Assembly: GCA_037176885.1 (NCBI GenBank)
Contig: JAWWNJ010000040.1
Coordinates: 186,001-250,000, forward strand
DNA from: Favolaschia claudopus
Taxonomy: Eukaryota > Basidiomycota > Agaricomycetes > Agaricales > Mycenaceae
Direction of reading: 5' to 3'
DNA length: 64,000 nucleotides
Shown: one piece after another, positions 1-9,244 of the stretch
How positions within the stretch are numbered: the first letter of the stretch is position 1
Layout: each line of letters opens with the position of its first letter
Translations under genes and position numbers: made by a program
Notes under the pieces: generated by a model
Told to the model about the DNA's origin: nothing
Database searches by the model: none
The model's input: only the letters and a program-made list of their open reading frames with translations

Positions 1-237
1 TTTGGCGTGGCGTTTGCGCTTACCTCCTTTGACAGTCGCTACAATCTCCGGAGCGGGAGGAGGAGTCGTCGACGGAGGGGGAGGCGCGTCGTCAGGTGGA
101 GGCGCGTCGTCAGGTGCATTGGGAGGAGTGTCGTCGGGATTTGAATTAGGTATTTGAGCGGGAGGGGCCTCCTGCGTCGTATTTGGGTTGTCGAGGGCGG
201 TATCGACGATAGGCGCAAGCCCCGCAGGCACCGACAT
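1..237 (-). CDS. N-terminal part of a Pro/Asp-rich protein (partial, runs off left edge)
   Basis: Read on the minus strand, an open frame starts at the ATG at 237 and stays open to the window edge. It encodes a low-complexity, acidic and proline-rich stretch with repeated PDDAPP units. An 18-bp unit (ggaggcgcgtcgtcaggt) is tandemly duplicated at about 80-115 and produces two of these units. The frame ends at the edge with a basic KGGKRKRHAK patch that could be a nuclear localisation signal. No catalytic domain is visible, so function is unknown. The plus-strand reading frame through the same bases lacks such compositional order. The 157 bases up to the next minus-strand gene are enough for a short promoter. 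Confidence 0.4.
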   Translation of the reverse strand, partial: MSVPAGLAPIVDTALDNPNTTQEAPPAQIPNSNPDDTPPNAPDDAPPPDDAPPPPSTTPPPAPEIVATVKGGKRKRHAK

Positions 238-393
238 TTGGGAGGTGTCGTCAGGGAAAAAGGTATGTCGACAAAATATTATATCTCATTCACGTGCATG
301 TGGCTCCGTTCTGATCCTCCCCGCTTAGTTTCAGACCACAACAATACCAAGACAGCGCATTTGTTTATATTCAAAGAAAATACAGCGTGCAAT

Positions 394-1367
394 CTAATCA
401 TCGGCAATCCAAATTCTACCCTGACTGAAGGCCTCCGCCTCATCGTAATCTTCCGTCGACATTATTTTCGGCCGCAGCCCCGCCTCCTTGGCCGCCATGA
501 AAGCAGACTTGGCCTCGCGTCTTCGTCAAGGTGTGTTAGTAAGAAGACGGCAAAACGAGCGAGGTCCAATCACCTGTCGGTAAAGATGATGTTCCCGTCC
601 CAAATAGCATAGAATCGCGCGGAGGCAGGGAGATTGGACCACGAGGAAGCCGTGAGACTAGAAACAGAGGACAAAGTGGAGGACGAAGGGGTCGGCGGGT
701 GGCGGCTCGCTCCGGCTGTCGGTTTGTCGGACTTGGACTTCACAGGAGTCTGCGGCAGGGTAGTGGAAGGTTTGGACGACACCTCAAGATATTTGAGGTT
801 CGGCAGGCAGTGTTCCTGCCTTTGATACGTTGAGTATTTGAGTTCATAGAGATTATCAAGGAATTAATGAAAGTATACATACAGTTGCGCTTGCAGGGAC
901 GGCTCGACGGTGCGTCCACGAATTCTCGATGGTCCGGGTATCTCTGCCGAAGGAGTCGAAGTAGTGACAGTCGGCGGTGCTGCAGGATGCGCATGAAGCC
1001 CTAACGCGCAGTGCTTCTGCCATTCCTTGATGCACTCGTCCACCGTATAGAAGCCCTTGTAACCCGCCGAACGGTAACCGCTCACCAAGGTGCTCACAAC
1101 GGTCCTATTCAATATTCGATGTCAGTACTCCGCGGATTTGAAATACCAGTCAGCTGCTCACCAACTATGCCAGACCCCGAGCTTGCGTCCCTGAGTCACC
1201 AAGTACATCGGGAACGAGCCAGAATACCCGCCAGCCATTGGCTCGTCATTGACGGGAGGGAGACACCAGTATCTCGGGTCGTGCTCGGGATTGTCTCGCT
1301 CTGGGATCATCTCGCTGGTGGACATCGGAGTGCGGGGAGGGGCGGAGGAGGTCATGGGCGTAGACAA
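394..1367 (-). CDS. Protein with two viroplasmin/RNase H1 N-terminal-like domains
   Basis: Four exons on the minus strand join in frame with GT-AG introns: donors read GTGAGC, GTATGT and GTGATT, acceptors end ATAG, AAAG and GAAG. The first half carries YLVTQGRKLGVWHSW followed across the first intron by GYKGFYTVDECIKEW. This is the layout of the RNase H1 N-terminal / caulimovirus viroplasmin fold: a YxVxxGRKxGVW strand, then a helix ending in a GYxGFxxxxEA-type strand. A second, more divergent unit near the C-terminus reads ARFYAIWDGNIIFTDR, then KSAFMAAKEAGLRPKIM. The protein ends at TAG 394-396. Between the units lies a Ser/Pro/Thr-rich linker. Family members bind RNA/DNA hybrids; here that is inference only. 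No RNase H catalytic domain is attached. Confidence 0.7.
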
Positions 1368-1443
1368 AGAGAAGCGAAATCAAAAGTAGATCAAGGGCGT
1401 GCCTTCGAGCACATGCAGCATCATCCCAGGTGACAGTCACACT

Positions 1444-2308
1444 ATGCAGTCTTTTTCTCCGTCTTTCTCTCCCGATTTTATTGCCCGCTGGAACGCCGCT
1501 AACCCACCCCCTCGGCCGCCTGGCGACGTCTACGCAGAGGACGAGACCGTGTACTATCTCCTTCCGACTCGACACTGGCCTGCGAGCGCTCGACAAATTC
1601 AATTTGACGCCTCTGAAGAAGATAACAAGATTCAGTCGCGCTACAAACCCAGCCTCTTCGATCGTGTTGTCCCCTCTTTGCGGCAAAAATATCTAGCGGC
1701 GCGGGGTACGTTCTTCTGTTGCTCTAGTTGTTTAATAACTCACTCATTTCGAAGCTTGCTGCCATGCCATTTTTTCCGGCGTCTGCGAGTGGAACAAGGG
1801 TCCAGCGCCGCCGAGCTGCGAGCTGCCTCCTTAGTCGTGGAAAAGCGCCTCGCTGATGAATGGCGTGCTTGGTGGGACGCTTGGGGTTACAGTAAAACTT
1901 TGATTCATGCATTTGCTGACTTTTCTGACGATGTATGAAGCCAGGGACATCACAAGCACTTACTTTCTGAGTGCCTGGCTGGACCGTCACCCCGTCGACG
2001 TCGATTTATGGGGCACCTCCGAGGATCCCCGCCCCCGCCCGCCTTCCCCAGAGAAACAGCCTTGGTACATGATGGCCGACACGAGCGGATGGTCAGCCAG
2101 CAATGGTTGGGGCGGGGTTAACAGTACCAGTACCAGTACTGATGTTTCTTGGGCCGGTAACAACGTGTGGGGAGGAGGATGGGGGAGTGGTGGGAGCGCC
2201 TGGGGTTCTTTACAGGACCCCGAACCCCAAGCGCCGCTGCGACGACGTCGACACCCGCGTCTTTGGTATCAGACTCGAATTCACCCTCTGCCCAAGATCA
2301 CGACGTAG
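1444..2308 (+). CDS. Hypothetical spliced protein, Trp/Gly-rich C-terminus
   Basis: The ATG at 1444 opens a frame starting MQSFSPSFSPDFIARW. Two introns keep the frame: about 1706-1789 and 1892-1940 (GTAAAA donor, AAG acceptor, TGCTGAC branch-like site). The middle exon is helical and charged, with a Trp cluster (DEWRAWWDAWGY). The last exon has a Ser/Gly/Trp-rich tail with alternating SWAGNNVWGGGW-like units and stops at 2306-2308. I recognise no family. The divergent viroplasmin gene starts only 77 bp upstream on the other strand, so the two probably share a bidirectional promoter. The exact 3' end of intron 1 is a choice between several AGs; I chose the one that keeps the frame. Confidence 0.55.
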
Positions 2309-3364
2309 ATTCTGGGTCATTGTGTAGATAGTTCGGAATTGTATTTGCTGCATGCCTTCTCTTTACCTGAGATGATGAAGAATAATTTGACTGTGAGGAC
2401 TTCGTAATGCCCCACTTTCAGGCGTGTCACGTTCCGTGACATGCGTGATTATTTCCTTTTCGGGTCTTAATGACTGGACGAACGCGTTGACACTGCACCG
2501 TTCACCACTGCTCTTACTGTGTTCGGATGGGCTCAAACATCTGCCGAAGACATCTCATAAGCCTTTTGAGCAAGACTTTCATCAATTTAAATGACACTGG
2601 GGACAATCCAACCGCGTCTTCACCTGGATACCATGGCTGGCCTCCCTACACAATGCATAAGTATGTAAGAGTCCCCTGATTTCGAGTCAAAACAGTTCTA
2701 TCTTATCTATGTCGCGTACACGCACTGTATCTAGCTTCAAAGTTTGGGATATCTGACAAGACAAAATTCTCAAATTTATTGACTCACCCCTCGGCACGTC
2801 GATTTCTCTGTCAATCGTGACTCTTATCTGACCAATTCTAGGCCAATTGTATAAGCTCAGTGTAGGGTATATAATACATCGAAATCATTCCGAACGGGGG
2901 AAATTTTACAAAACTCGAGTTTGCAGCGTTTAGACGTTATTTTGAAGTAACGGAAACATAAGAATACGTCGGGTTTGTACTATCTGATAGTACGAACCCG
3001 ACGTATTCTTATGTTCACTTTCACAGACTATTTTCCACATGAATTCGGTATACCCTCAGGTGACCAGGAACACACTATTACATAGTCCCAGCAGTCTCAA
3101 CACCACCTAACTTGCCTCGAATGGCGGAAAGTGTGCTTGAAAGTATGCTTGAAGTAGGTTTGATTAGACGAATTTCGATCCTGGGTGTCACTAGGTGCGC
3201 TAGATTCTGCTATTTTGTTTGTCATCCCATTATTCAACTTATACCGCGTCAGTATAATCCACAATCACATATAAGTTAGGCTTGTGGCCACGAAAAAAGG
3301 ACTCGATTCGTCTTCGCGGGACTGTCGGCCCGAAATGGCCCGGCCTTTCCGTTAAGCTCTCGTC
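2309..3364. other. Gene-free stretch with one long palindrome
   Basis: No long frame with coding character is visible on either strand. The only strong structure is the palindrome at 2955-3015, listed separately. Confidence 0.6.
2955..3015. repeat. Near-perfect 61-bp palindrome (30-bp arms, 1-nt centre)
   Basis: The left arm starts aacataagaatacgtcgg and the right arm ends ccgacgtattcttatgtt. All 30 positions pair except one, which would be a G-U wobble in RNA (T at 2976 against G at 2994). There is no loop beyond one base. It could be a minimal foldback element or a hairpin RNA; nothing here separates these. Confidence 0.8.
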
Positions 3365-5079
3365 ATGGGCGCCTATTCTTCCCCTCGCAATGGGAGCCAC
3401 TCGAATGGAGTAGGTCGTTTCCTCTGAGTCTGCGAGGTACTTTCTAACACAAATGCAGAACCTCGTCTCAACACGACTGGCCGCGAATGACGTATCGACG
3501 GCGACAGGAACTAGGCCGTAAATATCGTGAACTTGCGAAAAAACTGCGAGAGGAGAGCTCCTCTGAATGGCGAGAATCTATGAAGCGGTGCGTGTCATTA
3601 CTTAGCACTCGAAAATTCCACTTCACTGTTTGACGATACACAGGCAAATGTCCATAATAGTGCTCGCTCTTCGACGAGGCTGACTTTTTGAGGGCTCCAT
3701 TTCCTTGTTCGTTCACATCTGCAGTAGTTTCCCTCTGCGTTCTAATTCTACTTTGGCCTCTACATACTGTGCAATCCACTCTGTTCTTTGAAGTCTTGCC
3801 TTTGTCTTGCCCGGTAAATCCGAGGTCGGAGTCCCACAGTCTAGAATCTCAGGTTGCGTTGGATACAGATTGTGCCTCGACGTCCGAAACATCGGCCTCG
3901 CTGACTTACTGCGACCTCGCTGAGTTTCGACCTCGCTGGATTTTGACGCCAGGTCTGAACCTGGAGGAGAACCCGACGAATATTCATTGCCAATGATTCT
4001 GGTTCACTTGCGGTGAGTCAAATCCGTTGCCTTATTTTTTTTGCCTTATTTCTTGCAGACGGCAATTGGCATACCAAGGGTTCTGGTTACATATGCAATT
4101 CCGAGTCATTCCGGGAGGCGGAATTCTGCAAATGTTCCGACCGAGTTCCGGCAAGTAATCATGCTTGCAGGTTTGCCTGCTGATCTTCAAGTGCGTCAGT
4201 CTTTTCCTTCTACCTACTACCAGTGCATGAAAAACCCCCCTCTCGCAGATAGGCCCTTGGCTGGGTCTTCGAGCACGAATCCATGGATTTTGCGGTCAGA
4301 CGGCAGCCTGCTCTCCCCCGTCAAACGCTCTCCTTCGCCGTCGCCCCGTAAGCATCTCTTTTCTTATATGTGGCGTTAACACTGAGCCAGGGGAATTTGA
4401 TTTGCAGCCAGGAAGACTCGCCTCAAGAGCAATAAAACTCGTGCGTGCTGTGTGATCCGTTATTGCGATGAGATTTACTTACTGTCTTTGCATTCTTTTG
4501 CAGGAGCTTTTGGGTACTCTCTCGAATTGCCTGGGCGCAAACGCTACCTCGCCCTTTCGCCACGCCGATCCTCCCTCGTCGGATCGCCGGTCAAAAGGAA
4601 ACGGGGAGACCCTTTCCGCACGATTCACAAACAACTCGCAGAGGACATGAAGTCATCGGCCCGGACAACGATCATCTACAGGGACGGACGTCGTATCAAC
4701 CGCGAACGTCCTCTGTCGGCCAGCGACCTCTATCTCGACGACGAGCGGCCCGAAAAGATCAAGGCAACGGCAGGGCATCGCTGCATCTTGTGCCGCCGTG
4801 TTAAATCCCACCCCGTCGCGTGAGTTATATACATATTAGCCTCGTCAATTAAGAAATCTGACTGATTGAATGAATAGTCACCCTAAATGCGGGCATAGCT
4901 ACTGCTATGTCTGCGTTCGTCTTCATCTTGAGGTCGAATGGACTTGCCCTTATAGGGAGGCGGATAGCTTGGCAGCAGATTATCCAAATCGCGTTGATAA
5001 TAGTCGGGTTTCGTACTCTTGGGCTGGGCTGACGTTCCCTATGCGGCCTCCATCAATATGGGTTGGGTCGTCGCCGTAA
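3365..5079 (+). pseudogene. RING-finger-like gene, last zinc ligand lost (N-terminal exons uncertain)
   Basis: Clear coding blocks lie in series. At 3365-3590 is an Arg/Lys-rich helical exon pair (RRRQELGRKYRELAKKLREE). At 4233-4330 is a Ser/Pro-rich exon. From 4503 runs a block containing LELPGRKRYLALSPRRSS and then CILCRRVKSHPVA. A GTGAGT...TAG intron (4819-4876) joins to HPKCGHSYCYVCVRLHLE and EWTCPYRE. This is a C3HC4-type RING (CxxC, CGH, CxxC), but the final CxxC pair reads C-P-Y-R, so the eighth ligand is missing. The frame stops at 5077-5079. The part between about 3690 and 4230 gives no clean frame. Related RING proteins are typically E3 ubiquitin ligases; this copy looks damaged. 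It lies 350 bp upstream of a KDZ transposase in the same orientation. Confidence 0.5.
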
Positions 5080-5184
5080 AATACATAGCTTTTTTTTAAC
5101 AATATAAACATGTGTTGCTTGCGTCCCTTCTCTCTGTCGGAAGTTCAGTTTGTGCCTTGAAAGTGTTGCTGGCAGCTGCCGGCA

Positions 5185-5285
5185 GGATAGATCAACAAAT
5201 GCCGGTGTGATGATCAACTTGGATCAAAATGCCGGTGCGATGATCAAACTAGATCATAATGCCGGTGGGATGGATCGGACGGGTG
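5185..5285. repeat. Three tandem copies of a 30-bp unit
   Basis: The unit aatgccggtgygatgatcaa is followed by a variable ttggatca-like segment and repeats at a period of about 30 bp; the last copy is degenerate. It lies about 150-240 bp upstream of the KDZ start codon, so it may be a transposon-encoded regulatory or transposase-binding array. That role is inference. Confidence 0.6.
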
Positions 5286-5427
5286 CTGCGTGAGGTCATG
5301 ATTAAATCATGACCGGGAATACGCCGCCAGCCCTTTTGTTTTCGTGACCAAATGTGACATACGCGGCTTCGTATCAGAATGCATTATACTCGCTCGTCAA
5401 ACTTTTCTCCTTACACCGATCTTCTCC

Positions 5428-6649
5428 ATGGCTGGCCGCGCGAAACCTCGTCGTCCGGGGAGAGGCGGGGCTCCCGCCCCCAGAATGCACGTTCATCAGC
5501 CTCATTTTGCCCAAGTCATCTCGACTTCAGCCAACGGTCGCAGTGTCTCAGCCATCTCTCGCACTGTACATGTGGATGCACCTCAGCTTGAATTTTCACA
5601 AGAGGATCTTCTTACTAATGCTGCTGTGGAATCCCTGGACTTCAGCTACGATCTCGGCGACTCGACTCTGGTTGGCGAGGTGCAAGAATCACAGCCCGAC
5701 GGAATTCTGTTGACAGCGAAGCGCAAGGTGTATGAAAATTCCGTGCGTTATTTTGTTTTGTGTCTCTGGAGTGATTCATAGACATTCTTTGCAGGATTAT
5801 CCGATGCTGACATGGGCGAATCATCAAGACGAATACTTAGACGAGATGTTGCGGCTGGAGGGCCGGGGATACCCTAGTTTTCATTCGGCATGCAAAGGGT
5901 GCGGCGCAGGGGATCCGTTATTCAGATGCGAGCATCAGATGTGCTTCGGAGGATCCATGTTCTGTCAGGGATGTATAGTCTCGGAGCACCAGGCTTTACC
6001 CGCTCATTGGACTCAGGTGAGTATCATCCAACCCTCGAGCTCATCGACGATGACTCAACAACGAATTTAGGAGTGGAATGGATCATTTTTCGAGCGTCGA
6101 GGGCTCAAAAGTCTCGGTTTAGAGATACAGCTAGGTCATCCCGTGGGCTTTCGCTGCCCTCACCCACTCACGGCCATCAAGACCTTCACTCTCATCGACG
6201 TCTCTGGGATTCATAACGTGGGCGTCCGCTTCTGTAATTGCGACAGCCGTCTAGAGAAACGGCAGTAGCTGATGAGGGCGAGTTGGTGGCCGGCAACAGC
6301 GCGGGATCCACAGACATGCGCCACCTTCGCTGTCGTACGCCTCTTTCAGCTTCTGAATTGCCTCGACAAGGTTTCGTCCCACGACTTCTTGCGGTCGTTG
6401 GAGTTCTTGACCAATAACGATGGTTTCTCGCCGCTGCCGGTGCGTCGTTTGTATATGATGAGCTTCGTCACTGACTCTCGCAACAGGACCGTCGCCGCGC
6501 TTTTCGCCACATAGTCCGCCAGTATAGGACAACGCTTATGATGAAGCGCGCTGGCAGGGGGCATTCGTCTTCGGGTGTGAGCGGTACTGCTCAGGGCGAG
6601 CTAGCTCTGCAGTGCAGAGCGTGTCCTCAACCGGCGCGCAATCTACCGT
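5428..6649 (+). pseudogene. KDZ transposase, N-terminal part with CxC2 domain, nonsense codon and 3' truncation
   Basis: Exons 5428-5742, 5795-6016, 6071-6439 and 6487 to about 6648 join in frame through introns of 47-54 nt. The second and third exons carry the cysteine cluster associated with KDZ (Kyakuja-Dileera-Zisupton) transposases: CKGCGAGDPLFRC, MFCQGC, H, then GFRCPHP and VRFCNC. A TAG at 6266-6268 interrupts the reading just before a conserved segment (WWPATARDPQTCATF) that stays open behind it. CAG to TAG would explain this. Exon 4 continues in family style (KRAGRGHSSSGVSGT, CRACPQPARNLP) and then family similarity stops at about 6650. The catalytic KDZ core is absent. The ATG at 5428 is chosen because MAGRAKPRRPGRGG is the usual basic N-terminus. 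Confidence 0.8.
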
Positions 6650-7495
6650 ACCTGACGCACCGGACGCACCGTCGACCAACAACGCCGCCGCCGCCGTAGC
6701 TTCCAATACACCGACCCCTCCTCCTCCTCCTGCGCCGACCACCGACGACCCACCGCCTCCGCCGCCGGCCACCAACCCTACTACCCGAACAGACAACGCG
6801 GCGTTGCCAGCAGACGACAATGGCGAAGACGCGCCACCGAATGATGACGAGGGTGATGGTGTCCCACGCGACGACGTCGCCGAGTCATGGGACGAGTACT
6901 GGCAGCGCGACGACAGACCGGAGTGGTTTCCGCAGCTCAGCGTCGCACACGAGGACCCCGGTTTATCCCTTCGAAGGCTAGATCCCGAATCAGCCAAAAC
7001 CCCCATTTTTTGTCCGAACCAGATTTGGGGCGGACTGGGCAGTTTTTGTCCGAACCGGATGCAGCCTATCATGCCGTAAATCGCCAAAAGCGGTGATTTC
7101 CTGCTTCACACCATCAAAAATGTTCGATTTTTCCCCCCGAGCTGTTTTTTGCGTTCTTTCAACCAAATCTAGGCATTTTCTCGCCGATTCTGAAGAAATT
7201 TGCTGTTTCCTCGACTCTCGGCTTGTCCTCGGCCGACTCGACCTTCAGAGAATGCCGAATTTTTTGTCCGAACCGGATCTAGGTACCTGGGCTCCTCCCC
7301 CCAAATTTTGTCCGAACGGCATCTAGGCTTCCCGACCCCTCCCCACCAAAATTTGTCCGAACCGGGATCTGGCATTTGGGTGGATAAACCGGGGTCCTCG
7401 CACACGCTGCGTTCGCGCGAGGACGGAGGTGGGGTGAGGGCTGGGCGTTATGCGTGAGAAAAGGTATTACGACTTTGAAAAGGAGTGGCACTTCG
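6650..7495 (+). pseudogene. Pro/Asp-rich coding remnant split by a MITE
   Basis: From about 6612 a proline-rich, then acidic frame runs into DEYWQRDDRPEWFPQLSV and is cut at 6951 by the hAT MITE. Taking the MITE and one copy of the 8-bp duplication out continues the frame into AHAAFARGRRWGEGWALC. A single-base shift later gives KRYYDFEKEWHFDEGM and a stop. The PEWF...W...YYDFE pattern resembles a helical region found in several mushroom hypothetical proteins, but I cannot name the family. It may be a different gene fused to the KDZ remnant by deletion. Confidence 0.4.
6952..7398. mobile_element. hAT-type MITE, 447 bp
   Basis: Terminal inverted repeats begin aggaccccggtttatcc at both ends (17 bp identical). 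They are flanked by a perfect 8-bp target duplication CGCACACG at 6944-6951 and 7399-7406, the length expected for hAT transposases. The interior is non-coding and contains four copies of a ttttgtccgaaccgg-like motif, possible sub-terminal binding sites. Confidence 0.9.
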
Positions 7496-7873
7496 ACGAA
7501 GGCATGTGACTTTCCCACCGCCAAATGATTCGTATCATTCCACTTTTTTTGTATACTCTGGGCTGAATGGCGTCTTGTTCCGGGCCAAATCACAAAATCT
7601 GGCCCCACAGAAAGTTTTTCACGGATCTTCCCTCAAACTTTGTGGGGCTCAATTTCCCAATTTGGCCCAAAATGAGGCGCCATTAAGATTTTGATCGCAA
7701 ACGGCCGAAAGCACGTGATGTGCGCGATTCGTCCTTGCGCCCTACCTTAGTATGCTAGATACCCCCCAAAAAGACGCTTTTCTGAGAATGACATCGATTT
7801 TTCTAGCCTTCATCTATCTTCTTCTGCGAAATCAATACCGACTTTGAACTTTTGCGGGCTCCTTCAGCACGGC

Positions 7874-8540
7874 ATGGATTCTACTCAGTCTAGTAAAAAT
7901 ATAGGTGTGCAACGCTCCAGGTGTGTCACAACATTTTTTCTTGCCCAATGTTACCTTGAAATCGATGAAACAGTACTTTATTATCCCAACCACCAACAGA
8001 CGCGTCTGTCCCAGAACGACGAGGTCCTGGGCGGACAAAAGGGTCAAAGAACAAGAAAAAGTCAAACCAAGACGCGCCTCAGCCCACCAAAAAGCCTCTT
8101 GGACGTGGCATCTACAACGTCAAGAGGCAGCAAGAATTGCTGCTGGGGAGCCATCTCCTCCCCCTTCGTCAAAACCTGTTGGCCGGTCTCCCAAGAATCC
8201 ACCACCGCAGCCAGTTCAAATACGGATTCGTGAGCCTGGAGAACGCATCATACGCCTCAAATTATTTTTCCTTGCAACGGATGGTCTAGCTGACTTCCTT
8301 CGCTGCTGGATCGAGCTCCAGCGTAGCTCCACTCCAACTCCCACCTTGTCTGCCACATGAGATGTTCATACAGCAGCTCTCAAGGAAGCGCGCCGCCGAT
8401 GCCCTACCTCCTGCAACGGCTCACGGACTTTTGATCTGTGCCAGAATAAATGTCGGGATTGCGGAAAATCTGGGAGCGACGCGAGTTGCATTGGACGTAA
8501 TCCAAAATACCCGTCCGTCATTTGTACCAAGGCCCGATAG
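7874..8540 (+). pseudogene. AT-hook and cysteine-rich protein remnant
   Basis: Around 7998-8110 one frame reads RRGPGRTKGSKNKKK and TKKPLGRG, both decayed AT-hook motifs (GRP core changed to GRT or GRG). A third, SSKPVGRSPKNPPPQ, lies in another frame at about 8165-8215. From about 8360 a frame encodes a Cys-rich C-terminus (CPTSCNGSRTFDLCQNKC, then CRDCGKSGSDASC and NPKYPSVICTKAR) and stops at 8538-8540. Spacing of the cysteines suggests a zinc-binding module. The switching frames show it is broken. Mushroom genomes contain multi-copy AT-hook proteins of this kind, often near transposons. DNA binding is inferred from the hooks only. Confidence 0.45.
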
Positions 8541-8820
8541 CCATAGTAAACTATAATCTTGGGATTCTTGCCCCAAATTGTGTTGCACTGCCGGCGCGGA
8601 CGAAGCGGGGGGCTTTAATTGAGCGTCGCGGTGTCGGTTGCGTAGGAATAAAAAGGCTGCACATTCGTCAGCAGCGCCGAACGAAACGTAACAGAATTCT
8701 GCCACGTTGAGCTCAACGCTGCAGAAGAAGTGAGCGGGGGTGCGCCGCCGTATCCCGGTTGTCGACTTCGTATCAACAGACCACATACCATGAGCCAGAT
8801 ACCCCAAATACCCAATGTAC

Positions 8821-9075
8821 GCCTGCGGAGTCCGTAAATGCACACTCCATCATGTTGGTGAATATTGCCAGAATGTAAGAGTTCCTGAGTGTGTCGTAGG
8901 TAGCGCTGTTGTTATCGCCAATGCCCCGGCGGCCGAATTGAGCTTCGAGTCTTGTCGTGAAACGAGGCAATGAATGATGTTTTGGGTCCCAGTTGTAGTC
9001 AGGGCAAAAAGAAAGACATTCCAAGTGGTTGGGGCTTGACAGAGAGAGAGCCGGAGATGTCCTGAGACGAGCCAT
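8821..9075 (-). CDS. Possible exon of an unrecognised gene
   Basis: On the minus strand an ATG at 9075 opens 85 codons ending at a GTACAT donor (8820). They include RFTTRLEAQFGRRGIGDNN and YILAIFTNMMECAF, which look like real protein rather than shadow sequence. No downstream exon could be fixed because the next frame stops quickly. Another minus frame through 9185-8850 is hydrophobic and equally open, so this call is weak. The rest of 8541-9240 shows nothing else. Confidence 0.25.
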
Positions 9076-9244
9076 AGACAACACACGAAGACGATGAGTT
9101 GAGGGGAAGGGACAAGGAAGAGAAGCAAGTGAAGTGCTGGCAACATCATGACGTGGGGACGGAACACGAATGCCGGGCCATTCAAACTCCGCTGGTATCG
9201 GTTGATGCAAGAGATTTAGTTTATTTCAACGAATCCTCTGAACC

